From Seminavis robusta (taxonomy: Eukaryota > Bacillariophyta > Bacillariophyceae > Naviculales > Naviculaceae): a stretch of DNA of 25,297 nucleotides. Location: NCBI GenBank assembly GCA_903772945.1, contig CAICTM010001635.1, positions 1-25,297 on the forward strand, read 5' to 3'. The translations under genes were made by a program, and so were the position numbers. Below the pieces are notes generated by a model. That model was not told the DNA's origin, did no database searches, and was given only the letters and a program-made list of their open reading frames with translations. Positions 7,884 through 16,700 of this stretch are shown here, one piece after another; positions within the stretch are counted from its first letter, which is position 1, and each line of letters begins with the position of its first letter.

Positions 7884-9527
7884 ATGATGCATGATGTTGC
7901 TGCGATCATGTCCTCTACTCTTGCTAGCACAACAACTACTAGTACTCCTGCCACTACCAGCCATGAGGAAGGACATCAGCAGCAGCAGGAAAATGACGCC
8001 ACGGAAGAAGAAGCAGTGGTGAATCCGTGTTGCTGTAGCTTTGCCGTGACGGGCGCCCAACCGACGTATCAATCGATTTTTGTGTGTGAAACATGTTGTT
8101 CCAATAATCCATCCGGCGGTCTGTTGTGTGTCTGTGAAGCCTGTGCGAATCATTGTCACCAGTGGCACGATGAGATCAACTACATTGGAATGGGCAAGGC
8201 GTACTGCGATTGTGCACAGCTCTTGTCGTGCAAGTTGAAACATTCATCTCAGAAATTGGTCCAAGAATGGAAGCTGCCAGAACTCGTGCACACCACCGTA
8301 CAAGACACTACAAAATCATCGTCCCTTCCATTTGCCGTCAATGTCTTTTCCATTGCAGAATTGACGTGCAATACTGATGTGTTGGTGGAACAAGCTCAAG
8401 AATTGGTCCACCACAGCAAAGACACGTTTTGGTTGGGGCAGGCAGATGACGAGGATGATCAAGAATTATGTCCATTGGAACAATTGGCATGGCGAGTATT
8501 CCAACAACATGTACAATGGTACGGCATCGAAGTTCAGGACTCTGGTGGGGCCGAATGGTGGGTCCAAGTCAAAAAGACGACTCCAGACAACAACAACGAT
8601 ACGCTTGCTCCCAACGATAGCACTACAAATGGCAGTGCAGGCAATAACAACAACAACACAACTGCCATTGATCTCCACTATGACAAGGACGAAGTACTGG
8701 CCGAAAAATTCGGATTGGGGGCCTTTCCCACGCTTTCCACCGTCACCTACCTTACTGGAGGAAACAACAACTCTTCCAATCCCACTGTCATTTTCGAACG
8801 TACCTACGAACAAGACGATGAAGAGGTCATTCCCAGCATGCTCGTCAGTCATCCAATACCCGGAAAACATCTCGTCTTTGATGGACGTCTCTTGCATGGG
8901 GCACCATCACATCCCGCACTGCGACAGTCTTATCAGCCAAAAGAACAAAACAACAATCGAGACACGACGACAACCACCAATGGGGATCATCACCCTAGGA
9001 GTGGTACCACCATGAGAGTAACGTTTTTGGTCAACATTTGGCCTCGTTGGAAACCAGCCGGTGTCCATCCCCTTCCTAACGCCATTCGAACGGCCCTCCT
9101 GTCCCAGCATGATCAGGACAACGCTAGTAGTCTGCCTTTTTCGTTGATCTCCTCGTTGGAATTCACCCAACAAACCATTCCCGAAGTGGTCTTGGAGGAC
9201 GACACGGCGGCACTAAAAGACGCCAACGCCAACGAAACAATCCAAGAGGACACAACAGCAAACACAACAATGAACAACAATCCACGCATCGAATTGCCCT
9301 TTGTCTGCAAGGGAATCACCTGGGAAAGTGAAGACGAAGAGAGCGGAGGACTCGTACTCGTCACGTGTCCTCCTCCTCAACACCACCAGGATACTCTTTT
9401 CGTGCGATTCCCACCGGGATTACAAGCCTACCTCGAAACGCAATACTCACAAGACGAACCACCACATGATAACGAACTACCGCCATCCCTAGTGGATGGT
9501 GCTGGTTACGAAGAAGCCTACGTGTGA
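7884..9527 (+). CDS. UBR-box zinc finger and 2OG-Fe(II) dioxygenase-like fusion protein
   Basis: A single 547-residue exon. The start is the ATG at 7884 in a good context (GACCATGA); the open frame begins earlier, but only from TTG. Residues 49-116 form a Cys/His-rich module (CCCSFAVTG, then VCETCCSN, LLCVCEACANHCHQWH and YCDCAQLLSCK) that fits the UBR box, a zinc-binding fold known from N-degron-recognising ubiquitin ligases and UBR7. The C-terminal half reads like a double-stranded beta-helix of the 2OG-Fe(II) oxygenases: H265-Y-D267 as the HxD pair, then GLGAFPTLSTVTYLTGG, PIPGKHLVFDGRLLHGAP with H338 as distal ligand, and R378 in MRVTFLVNIWPRWKP as candidate 2-oxoglutarate contact. Asn- and Thr-rich insertions lie between the strands. 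No RING or HECT domain and no membrane segment is visible. Substrate unknown; a hydroxylase acting on a protein is possible but inferred. Confidence 0.85.
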   Translation: MMHDVAAIMSSTLASTTTTSTPATTSHEEGHQQQQENDATEEEAVVNPCCCSFAVTGAQPTYQSIFVCETCCSNNPSGGLLCVCEACANHCHQWHDEINYIGMGKAYCDCAQLLSCKLKHSSQKLVQEWKLPELVHTTVQDTTKSSSLPFAVNVFSIAELTCNTDVLVEQAQELVHHSKDTFWLGQADDEDDQELCPLEQLAWRVFQQHVQWYGIEVQDSGGAEWWVQVKKTTPDNNNDTLAPNDSTTNGSAGNNNNNTTAIDLHYDKDEVLAEKFGLGAFPTLSTVTYLTGGNNNSSNPTVIFERTYEQDDEEVIPSMLVSHPIPGKHLVFDGRLLHGAPSHPALRQSYQPKEQNNNRDTTTTTNGDHHPRSGTTMRVTFLVNIWPRWKPAGVHPLPNAIRTALLSQHDQDNASSLPFSLISSLEFTQQTIPEVVLEDDTAALKDANANETIQEDTTANTTMNNNPRIELPFVCKGITWESEDEESGGLVLVTCPPPQHHQDTLFVRFPPGLQAYLETQYSQDEPPHDNELPPSLVDGAGYEEAYV

Positions 9528-9936
9528 GAGAAGAATAGTCAAAGAGTCCATTCATCACCAAGGGGAGGGCTCAAATTGTTGGAGTTTAGGAATTCGAATG
9601 GAAGCCATCAATCATCTTTTGCGCTGCCATCGGCAAACAGGAAGCATAAATTTGCCAATCTGCATACAGTACCGGTGTAATAACATGGTGCGCCGTGGAT
9701 TCGACTGAATTCAATTCGTCCACGAAACAGGAAATAAAAGAGGCTTCCCGCCTCCACAAGCCGTTCACACTTTTAAAACGAACGACTGTAGAGCTTTCGG
9801 ATAACTACCGGTACCGTACGTACTAAAACCTAGACTAAACCTCTTTGATGGGTCAATCTTTTTTATAATCATAACTACTTGAACTCTTTTCTACATTTAA
9901 AATCCTATTTTCTACCTTACGAACTACTATACTATA
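9528..9936. other. Convergent 3' intergenic region
   Basis: The plus-strand UBR/oxygenase gene and the minus-strand peptidase gene end towards each other here. An AATAAA at 9733-9738 could serve the plus-strand transcript. A palindrome-rich patch (ACCGGTACCGTACGTAC, about 9807-9823) is followed by AT-rich sequence. No gene is seen. Confidence 0.5.
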
Positions 9937-11691
9937 CTATATTCCTTGAAACCACCGTGCCACTTCTTCTTGACTGGGAATATTGGACTTGTCGAGTCCT
10001 TCTCCGACCGCGGCCAGTGTGGGTGGTTTCTGAATAGCCTTGCGTGCCAATTCTTGTAAATCTTCCTTGGTGACGGCATCAATTTTACGACAAGTGGTAT
10101 CCATATCTTCTCGATGTCCATATGTCAATACCTGTCTGCCAAGGTCTTCAAAGAGGACCAATCGTGATTCGAGTTGCGTCAAGACATTGCATTTGAGCAT
10201 GTTACGAGCTCGATCCAATTCTTCGTCGGTCACCAATTCCATGGAGAGCCGTGCGAGATGATCCGCCAGTACATGAATGACATCCCGCGAATGTTTGGGT
10301 TGACTACTCCCGGTAATGCCCCAGAGTCCGGATTCGGCATGAATACTGGTAAATGCTTCGGCCGATTCGGCCCATTGATATCGATTCAAGACTTGTCGGT
10401 AGAGCCGCGAGTACATGCCCTTGCCGGGTCCACCCGCGGAAAATGAATTGCCACCACCGAGGAGTGTTTGGAGGACACACGTAGGAACGAGATCTTCCGA
10501 ATGCCATCCATCCAATTCAAATGCCAGTGCCACCCGTGTGAATCCATCCGACGATGGTTTTTCCAAAAAGCATTGTCCTCCTCGATAGAGACTGGGTTTA
10601 GTGCGGACGGATTGTTGTGCACTTTTACTGTCGACAGCAGCCGATGGCCAGTCACCAAAATATTGGAGTGTCAAATCGACGAGTTGCTCGTGGCCAATTC
10701 CGGCACCGCCAATGACAATATCTTGTGGATGCGCCAAGACATTGTGATTCCAGAAATTGCGCAAGACGTCGGCATTTAATGTGGACAAGTGTTCCATGGG
10801 ACAGTAATGTGGTTTTCCCAATTGCTGATCCAATCCGTACGCGGCCGTTTGGAGTGCTTCTTCCATTTGCAATTCGGGTGGTAAATCGAGCGATTGAAAT
10901 TCCATGGTTCGTTTGGCATCTTCCACTTCTTCCGGTAGAAATTTGGGTTCGAGGAGTACGGCTTGGAGCAATTGAACGGCTTTTTCGACATTGGGTCGTA
11001 GAATATCAATACAAACGAGTGATTGTTCTCGTCCTGTATTGACAAAACGCGTACCACCCCAATCTTGCAACAATTCTTGAATTTCCAATCCACTACTGTG
11101 TCGCTGCGTAGCACCAAAGGCGACGAGTTCCCATAAATGTGCGACACCCCATTGCGGTTCGTGACGACTCCCGACATCGGCCACCACTCCGACCGTACTC
11201 ACTTGGCCGTAGGTTTCTTGGGAGACGACTCGCATGCCATTTGCCAGGCACGTAATTTCCGTTGTGGGAACTTTTAATTTGTCATGTGACGACAAGACGG
11301 GAATATAGGCGGGCGCCGTGGGTTCAATGGCCGTGGCGCCGGACAACGTGGTATTGAGAGGCGGTAATTTGGATTTCGTGGCGAGTCGATCTTGCGCACT
11401 CAATCGCCCAAGATCGTCAAAGCGATCATCGTCGTCGGCGCCTCTCGCATGGACCGTCTCGGGAGTTAGGGGACTTCCTCGTTCTAGGACTTTGTCACCC
11501 ACTTCTTTGGCAATGGTCCGAGTCACTTCGGGAGCTTCGGTACGATTGGGATACTCGTACGATGAAAATGTACTCAGTGATCTACTGGCTCTTGCTCTTG
11601 TTGGTGTGGAAAGTATTCTTCGGATTCCATTACTAGTAGACGAATGATGCAAGCGTCGTCGTAGTAGACTGGTCGCAGGAATAGAGGACAT
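9937..11691 (-). CDS. PMPCA: Mitochondrial processing peptidase, alpha subunit (M16 family)
   Basis: An intronless 584-residue protein. In the matrix the alpha/beta heterodimer removes presequences from imported mitochondrial proteins; alpha binds the substrate and beta carries the zinc site. The Arg/Ser-rich N-terminus (MSSIPATSLLRRRLHHSST, further Arg to about residue 45) is a plausible presequence. The M16 fold starts near residue 145 (ITCLANGMRVVSQE). The glycine-rich loop typical of the alpha subunit is clear near residues 408-425 (GGGNSFSAGGPGKGMYSRLY). The zinc motif HxxEH of the beta subunit is absent: GVAHLWELVAFG stands in its place near residue 180. That pattern separates alpha from beta and from the bc1 core proteins. 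An acidic linker of about 90 residues between presequence and fold is longer than I would expect. The C-terminus ends RWFQGI. Confidence 0.93.
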   Translation of the reverse strand: MSSIPATSLLRRRLHHSSTSNGIRRILSTPTRARASRSLSTFSSYEYPNRTEAPEVTRTIAKEVGDKVLERGSPLTPETVHARGADDDDRFDDLGRLSAQDRLATKSKLPPLNTTLSGATAIEPTAPAYIPVLSSHDKLKVPTTEITCLANGMRVVSQETYGQVSTVGVVADVGSRHEPQWGVAHLWELVAFGATQRHSSGLEIQELLQDWGGTRFVNTGREQSLVCIDILRPNVEKAVQLLQAVLLEPKFLPEEVEDAKRTMEFQSLDLPPELQMEEALQTAAYGLDQQLGKPHYCPMEHLSTLNADVLRNFWNHNVLAHPQDIVIGGAGIGHEQLVDLTLQYFGDWPSAAVDSKSAQQSVRTKPSLYRGGQCFLEKPSSDGFTRVALAFELDGWHSEDLVPTCVLQTLLGGGNSFSAGGPGKGMYSRLYRQVLNRYQWAESAEAFTSIHAESGLWGITGSSQPKHSRDVIHVLADHLARLSMELVTDEELDRARNMLKCNVLTQLESRLVLFEDLGRQVLTYGHREDMDTTCRKIDAVTKEDLQELARKAIQKPPTLAAVGEGLDKSNIPSQEEVARWFQGI

Positions 11692-12590
11692 GGTTTAGTA
11701 GTTGTTGTTGTAGTTCTAGCTAGTAGTTGCTGTTGTTGTTATGAGTAATGAATTGAATTGGATGGAATGGTGTAGTGTAGTGCAGCTCTGTTTTTGTACT
11801 TGTATGATATGAAGACGACGGCAGCAGGAAGGATCGACCAAGCGGCACTTTCAAAGATCCTTCGCTGTCATTCTTTGACTTTCGCAATGGCTCGTCACAT
11901 CCCTGGCTTTCACAAATCTTTCGCATCTCGCGCCCATCGCGCGGTTGAGTGGTCGTCGTGGAAAGTCATGCATCGTGGAAGCTCAGAGTGGAATTCTCTT
12001 CTTCCACACCAACAAAAGAGTGAAACAGTTCACAGAACCATTTTCATGCGCAACCTTGAGGATTTCTAAATTCACATGTCTTGCAGCTTCTCACGTGTCC
12101 ACTTATCCCACGGGCAGCCAAGCTGGCTAGCTAGCTCATGGGCGAATACTTGCTTGACTTGGCAATTGCTGGCTGGCTTCTTCCGTAGATGATAATCCAC
12201 CTACTCTAAACCCTCCTTTATCTTTTAAACCGCCCTTTGCTCCCCTTCATTTCAAGCTGTCCTACGCAAACACTCGTACAGAGTTCATTCCCAATATGGT
12301 GGCATCAGCACTACGAGTACCTAGCGTTGTCCCATGCTGTCCAACAGCCTGAGAACTCTACTTGCCAGTCAAAGCCAATGGATCGAAGAAAGATACAGAA
12401 CAGTCATACCATGTCCCCACGCCTATAAATTTTTTAAAAGACTACACAATTATTTCACCAGCACAAACCAACTCGCCTCAGTACGGTACAGTACAAGTAG
12501 ATCACATCATCACATCAATCATTGCCTCATCAGACCCAAGCAACAAATCAAAGCATCCGCAATTTTTCGTCTAGCTAGACTACTCCTCGC
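11692..12590. other. Intergenic stretch upstream of the peptidase gene
   Basis: About 900 bp without a gene I can support. The part next to 11691 should hold the peptidase promoter; the far end is the 3' flank of the small secreted-protein gene. It contains CTAGCTAG at 11716-11723, 12127-12134 and 12571-12578, and GTT/GTTGTT simple repeats at 11699-11740. Short open frames here have no recognisable features. Confidence 0.5.
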
Positions 12591-12887
12591 TCACTGATCC
12601 GTCTCGGCGGGTGTGTCATACAATGTTGCCCACTCGGTGGGCCACATAGTGTCCGTAGGCCATGCCGACTCCACTTCTTCCAACATGGGTGGACCCAGGC
12701 CCATTCCTGCAGCATCCATGCCTCCTTCCATACCTCCTTCCATACCACCGGGAGGTTTGCCTCCTTCCGGTCCTCCCTCTCCTCCTTGCAGCTTCCTTTG
12801 CTTCTTTCTTGCCATATTCAGTCGCGCAGATACACCAGACACAAGAAGAAGGGCCGAAATGACTGGAATGAGGTTGACAATCTTCAT
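12591..12887 (-). CDS. Small Gly/Met-rich secreted protein
   Basis: A 98-residue open frame starting at an ATG. The first about 21 residues make a good signal peptide (MKIVNLIPVISALLLVSGVSA) with a likely cut after VSA. A short basic stretch follows (MARKKQRKLQ), then a low-complexity Gly/Met/Pro segment with GGMEGGMEGGM repeats, and an acidic, Trp-containing tail (ESAWPTDTMWPTEWATLYDT). There is no known domain. It could be a secreted, wall-associated or vacuolar peptide. The opposite strand is also open over this interval because of composition, but lacks a comparable signal peptide. The gene lies head-to-head with the sorting-nexin-like gene, about 850 bp apart. Confidence 0.6.
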   Translation of the reverse strand: MKIVNLIPVISALLLVSGVSARLNMARKKQRKLQGGEGGPEGGKPPGGMEGGMEGGMDAAGMGLGPPMLEEVESAWPTDTMWPTEWATLYDTPAETDQ

Positions 12888-13735
12888 GATGATGTAGGAT
12901 TTCTGTTGGTTGGTCTGCCGGTGGAATAGATGGATGCTGCAAATCGCTTTTGAAGGAAACGAACAGTGGATTATGATATCATTCTAGACTAGAGTTACAC
13001 ATACTAACATCCGGAACCAACATGATGTAGAATCCGCTATGTTGCGTGAACGGACGGGTTTTTGTTCCAGATTTGAGGCCACTTTGGCCGGTCCTTGTTA
13101 GACTCGGTTGCGGCATGATACGGAGCGTCATCACCAACAGTTGCTACTCTAAACCCCTTCTTCTCCCAACAGTTGCTTCCTGGTCGGATCTGCCCGGAAT
13201 TTGTCCATCTTGCCGATTACATTTTTGGCTTGGGAGTGGCCAGCACATTCTGTTTGCGGATATTTACCCCATCTTTTAAGCCAGAAGTGGGTTGAATTTT
13301 TAATGAAGTAGGGTGTAAGGGTAAATACTCACCTCCTTTATTTGGCGCGCCGTGGAATTGAGTCCTGCGTGACCAAGGGACCCACATTTTGTGATCGCCC
13401 GCCTATTTAGGTCAAGCTTCCGTTGACGGTTGTCGATGTCGGATGAAGACTTAGAGGGCCGTAGGGCGTCCATCCACAACGCAAACAAAAAGGAGCACAC
13501 GAGAGACCCTCGACCATGAGCCCATTCTCGTATTGAACGAACGACGGCACGAAACAAGATTGATTGTACTAGTATAGCTCTAGCTAGCGAGAAGTACAGG
13601 AGTAGCCATAGCTGTGGTGTTGAGGCTGGTGTGTACATTAGGGGGAAACGAAACAGAGCAGTGATCAAGCTGATTGCTGTGCTTGCTGAGATCTGAGTCT
13701 TCGGTTGCTCTCTTTTGTCAAGATAGCGAAGAAAG
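12888..13735. promoter_or_regulatory. Divergent intergenic region before the PX-BAR gene
   Basis: Promoters of the small secreted protein (minus) and the PX-BAR protein (plus) should lie in this 848-bp stretch. It holds CTAGCTAG at 13580-13587, about 150 bp before the plus-strand start, and a GGCGCGCC at 13344-13351. A minus-strand open frame covering about 13300-13797 runs antisense into the gene and looks non-coding. Confidence 0.45.
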
Positions 13736-16700
13736 ATGAAGCTAAAAAAATCAGATCGACGACGGTTTTCGAGAGGACATGGCCAGTCTTCTGTCATGTC
13801 GGCATCGGCATCCGTACAGGGTGCTTCTTCTGTGAAGAAGGAGGCAGAGTGGGGTCTCTTGTCGAAAGAGAATCCAATAGAGCCTGCCGTGGTGGTGCCA
13901 CCGCAGACAAGTTATCATCAGGACACACAGGGCAACAGCAACAAGCGAGGCAACTGGGGAGTCTTTGGGTTTGGACGGACGAATCACAACCGTGGAGCAG
14001 ACGATGCACTGAAAGAAAAGTCGAAGAGTCGCAAAAAGGCCGCAGGTTACACTTTGTCCAGAACGCCCAAGAATATGAGGAACTCCAGCAATAGTAGCAC
14101 CGCTCCTTCGGTGGTCTCTGCTTCCTCCAAACAACAGCAACAACAACATCCACCTCCTCCTCCACCGCCTCCACCCCCACTGCCTCCTCCTCCTCAGGAC
14201 ACGACTCCATCGAAACCAGCAAAATCAAAAGCTGGAAGAACCTCCAGTAAGAAGAATTCCAAAAAGCAACAACCAGCAGACCCAAGTAAAACCCAAAAAC
14301 AAGCACTGAAAGTAACATCATCATCACCGCAACAGCCACAGTCACAGCCACAGAACGATCAGTTGTTTTCAGATACAGAATGGATGCCCATTCCTCTCTC
14401 GTACGATGGAATGATCAATGAATCTGGACTCATGATGAGAGACACGCTGATTCCTACTCCACATCAGCAACAGCATCACTACACTCATCAACCAGCAGAA
14501 CAGTATCCAATGAATCATCCCGATGATATGTCCAGCAACATGCCAGGCTTTGAAATGACGTACGAAAATGATGCGGATGCCTCCAGACTTACGGCATCCA
14601 CTGTAGCCACTACGGCCATTATGAGTACCTCCTCCTCCTCGGGACACCAAGAGTCCCATACTGGTTTTATGCCCACAGACAGTACTGCTACTATCACTGT
14701 ACAGCATTCCAATGCATCTCCTCCAAAGAAAACATCCCCCCGTGTATCACCCCGCAAGACAAAGGCAGAAGACGACAACAACAACAATCACCAAAAGACC
14801 AAGAAACAATCACCAACATCCGCAAAATCCAAACGAAGACAGTCAATGGAAGCCGCCGTGGCGGCAGTGCTGTCACCCAAAAAGAGTCCCACTGCGGCTA
14901 CGACCATTTCAACGCCGTCGTCATCCAAGAATAGCAAGAAACGACAACAGAAGTCACCCGTTGCACACGCCGCCGCAAAGGCATTGGTTGCCCTGTCGCC
15001 CCGGGCTGCCAACCCTGACGAACAGGAAGATGATGACGACGATTTTGGACTGCATGATTTTGATCCAGAGGCATCGTCCGACAGCGAAGAGAGTGAAAGT
15101 GATTCCGACGATGATGATGATCCAACAGACGCCAGTGCAGGGCCATTGACTGTGAATTCGCAAGAAAGCACTTCCTTTCAATTCAACTTGGCGTCCAAGA
15201 ATATGAAGTCGGCATCGGCGGCCAAGAAGCAACCACAAGAGGAAGAGCCTGACGAGAATGACGACGAAGATGATGACGGATTTCGGATTCTCAAGACACG
15301 ATCCTCCAGTTCCAAACTCGGAAGAAGCCCCAAAACTGTTGGCACACAACCCACGGCAATATCCACCATGTCATCGTTAACGCCCAATAGTACTAGTCTG
15401 TCGAGGACCAGTGCTTCGCGGACCAGTGCTTCGCGGACCAGTGCTTCGCGGACCAGTGCTAGTGCTTCGCTGATCGGGACCAAGATCATCCAACCGCAAC
15501 TAGATCCAGACATTAAAGCGTCGGCATCCAGCGGTTCTTCCACTTTGTTTCCACCCTCTTCTGTGGACAGCTCTTCTCCATCCGTCATGACCTTGAACAG
15601 CAAGGGCGCTGCTGCAGCGGCCGCTGCGAGTCATATGAGTGGCAGTGCTAGCACCAACAATGGGGCACACGTTTCAGTAGCCAAACAACAACAAGCAAAG
15701 CTCATCGTGTCCAGACCATTTGGACGAAACTGCTTGCCCGCCAATGTCATGCCCTGGGTCGTGCAAGTCGCACCCGCCGAATGGGACAATCCCGAACGAC
15801 GATGGAAGTACCGTATTCAAGTGACTAAACGACAACCCACAGCACAACAACAGCAACAACATCCGCCCGAGTCGTGCAACTCCATCAACTCATCCGCAGT
15901 CGCTGTCACGTGGCGATCCTTGGAGAACTTTGTCTGGCTCGAAGAAGCACTCAAGGCGGAATTTCAAGGTGCCTTGCTGCTGCCATTGCTAAACATTGCC
16001 GTGGGAATGACCGATTTGGAACAGGCCACACATGAAGTCGATGCCGAATTGTTACGGAATTGGCTCAGTGATGTGCTCAACGGGATTCGAGGACAGGGGG
16101 AACTCATTCTGGGACAGCAACAACATAGTCGGTCCATTGATATGCTGCAAGCTGAGGCTGTAGAAGCATTTCTGTATCGAAGTACTGCGCCCCTGCAAAA
16201 ACCTGGCAATCTCATCACTAGTATGATGGGGGAAGCCTTTGTAATGAAACAAGAGCTGCATAAACGACAGAGAGAGCATCAGCGGCAGCAACAACAAAAA
16301 CAACAGAATCATCGACCTGTTTTGGAATATGAAGACACGGAAGTGACGGATGGCAACTGTCGGAGTGCAATATGTAAACCATCACCGAGAAAATCAAAGC
16401 ATCCAATATCGCCTTCTACTGTTTATTCACACGGCCACCGACACGAAGAAGAACCAGAATCGTTTGTCAATTCATTTTGGTCCCGAGGACCTTTGTCCAT
16501 ACTTACAGATGAATTGTGTGTGACCTTGGGGTGCCAGGTGCTGGACGAGGAATCTCCCTCTTCGACTGGTTCGTCTGTTTCATCCATGGGACCTGGTGGA
16601 AACAATAACAGCAAGAGGAAATATGGGTATTCGTCGAGGGCTCTGGGGACTGCGGATACCCTCGATATTCAGGACAGTTTTTTGGATGCCTCTACGGTTG

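Noticed and set aside
12334..12597. Plus-strand open frame of 87 codons in the intergenic region
   Set aside because: No motif, no signal peptide, overlaps other short frames; indistinguishable from chance.
12613..12897. Plus-strand open frame opposite the small secreted protein
   Set aside because: The Pro-rich reading is the complement of the Gly-rich coding strand. The minus-strand frame has a proper signal peptide and acidic tail, so it is preferred.
13300..13797. Minus-strand open frame of 165 codons before the PX-BAR gene
   Set aside because: No signal peptide, domain or splice support; it runs antisense into the PX-BAR start, and its composition looks like non-coding DNA.
14712..15149. 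Long open frames on both strands inside the PX-BAR gene
   Set aside because: Shadow frames caused by low-complexity coding sequence; the 4.6-kb main frame covers them.
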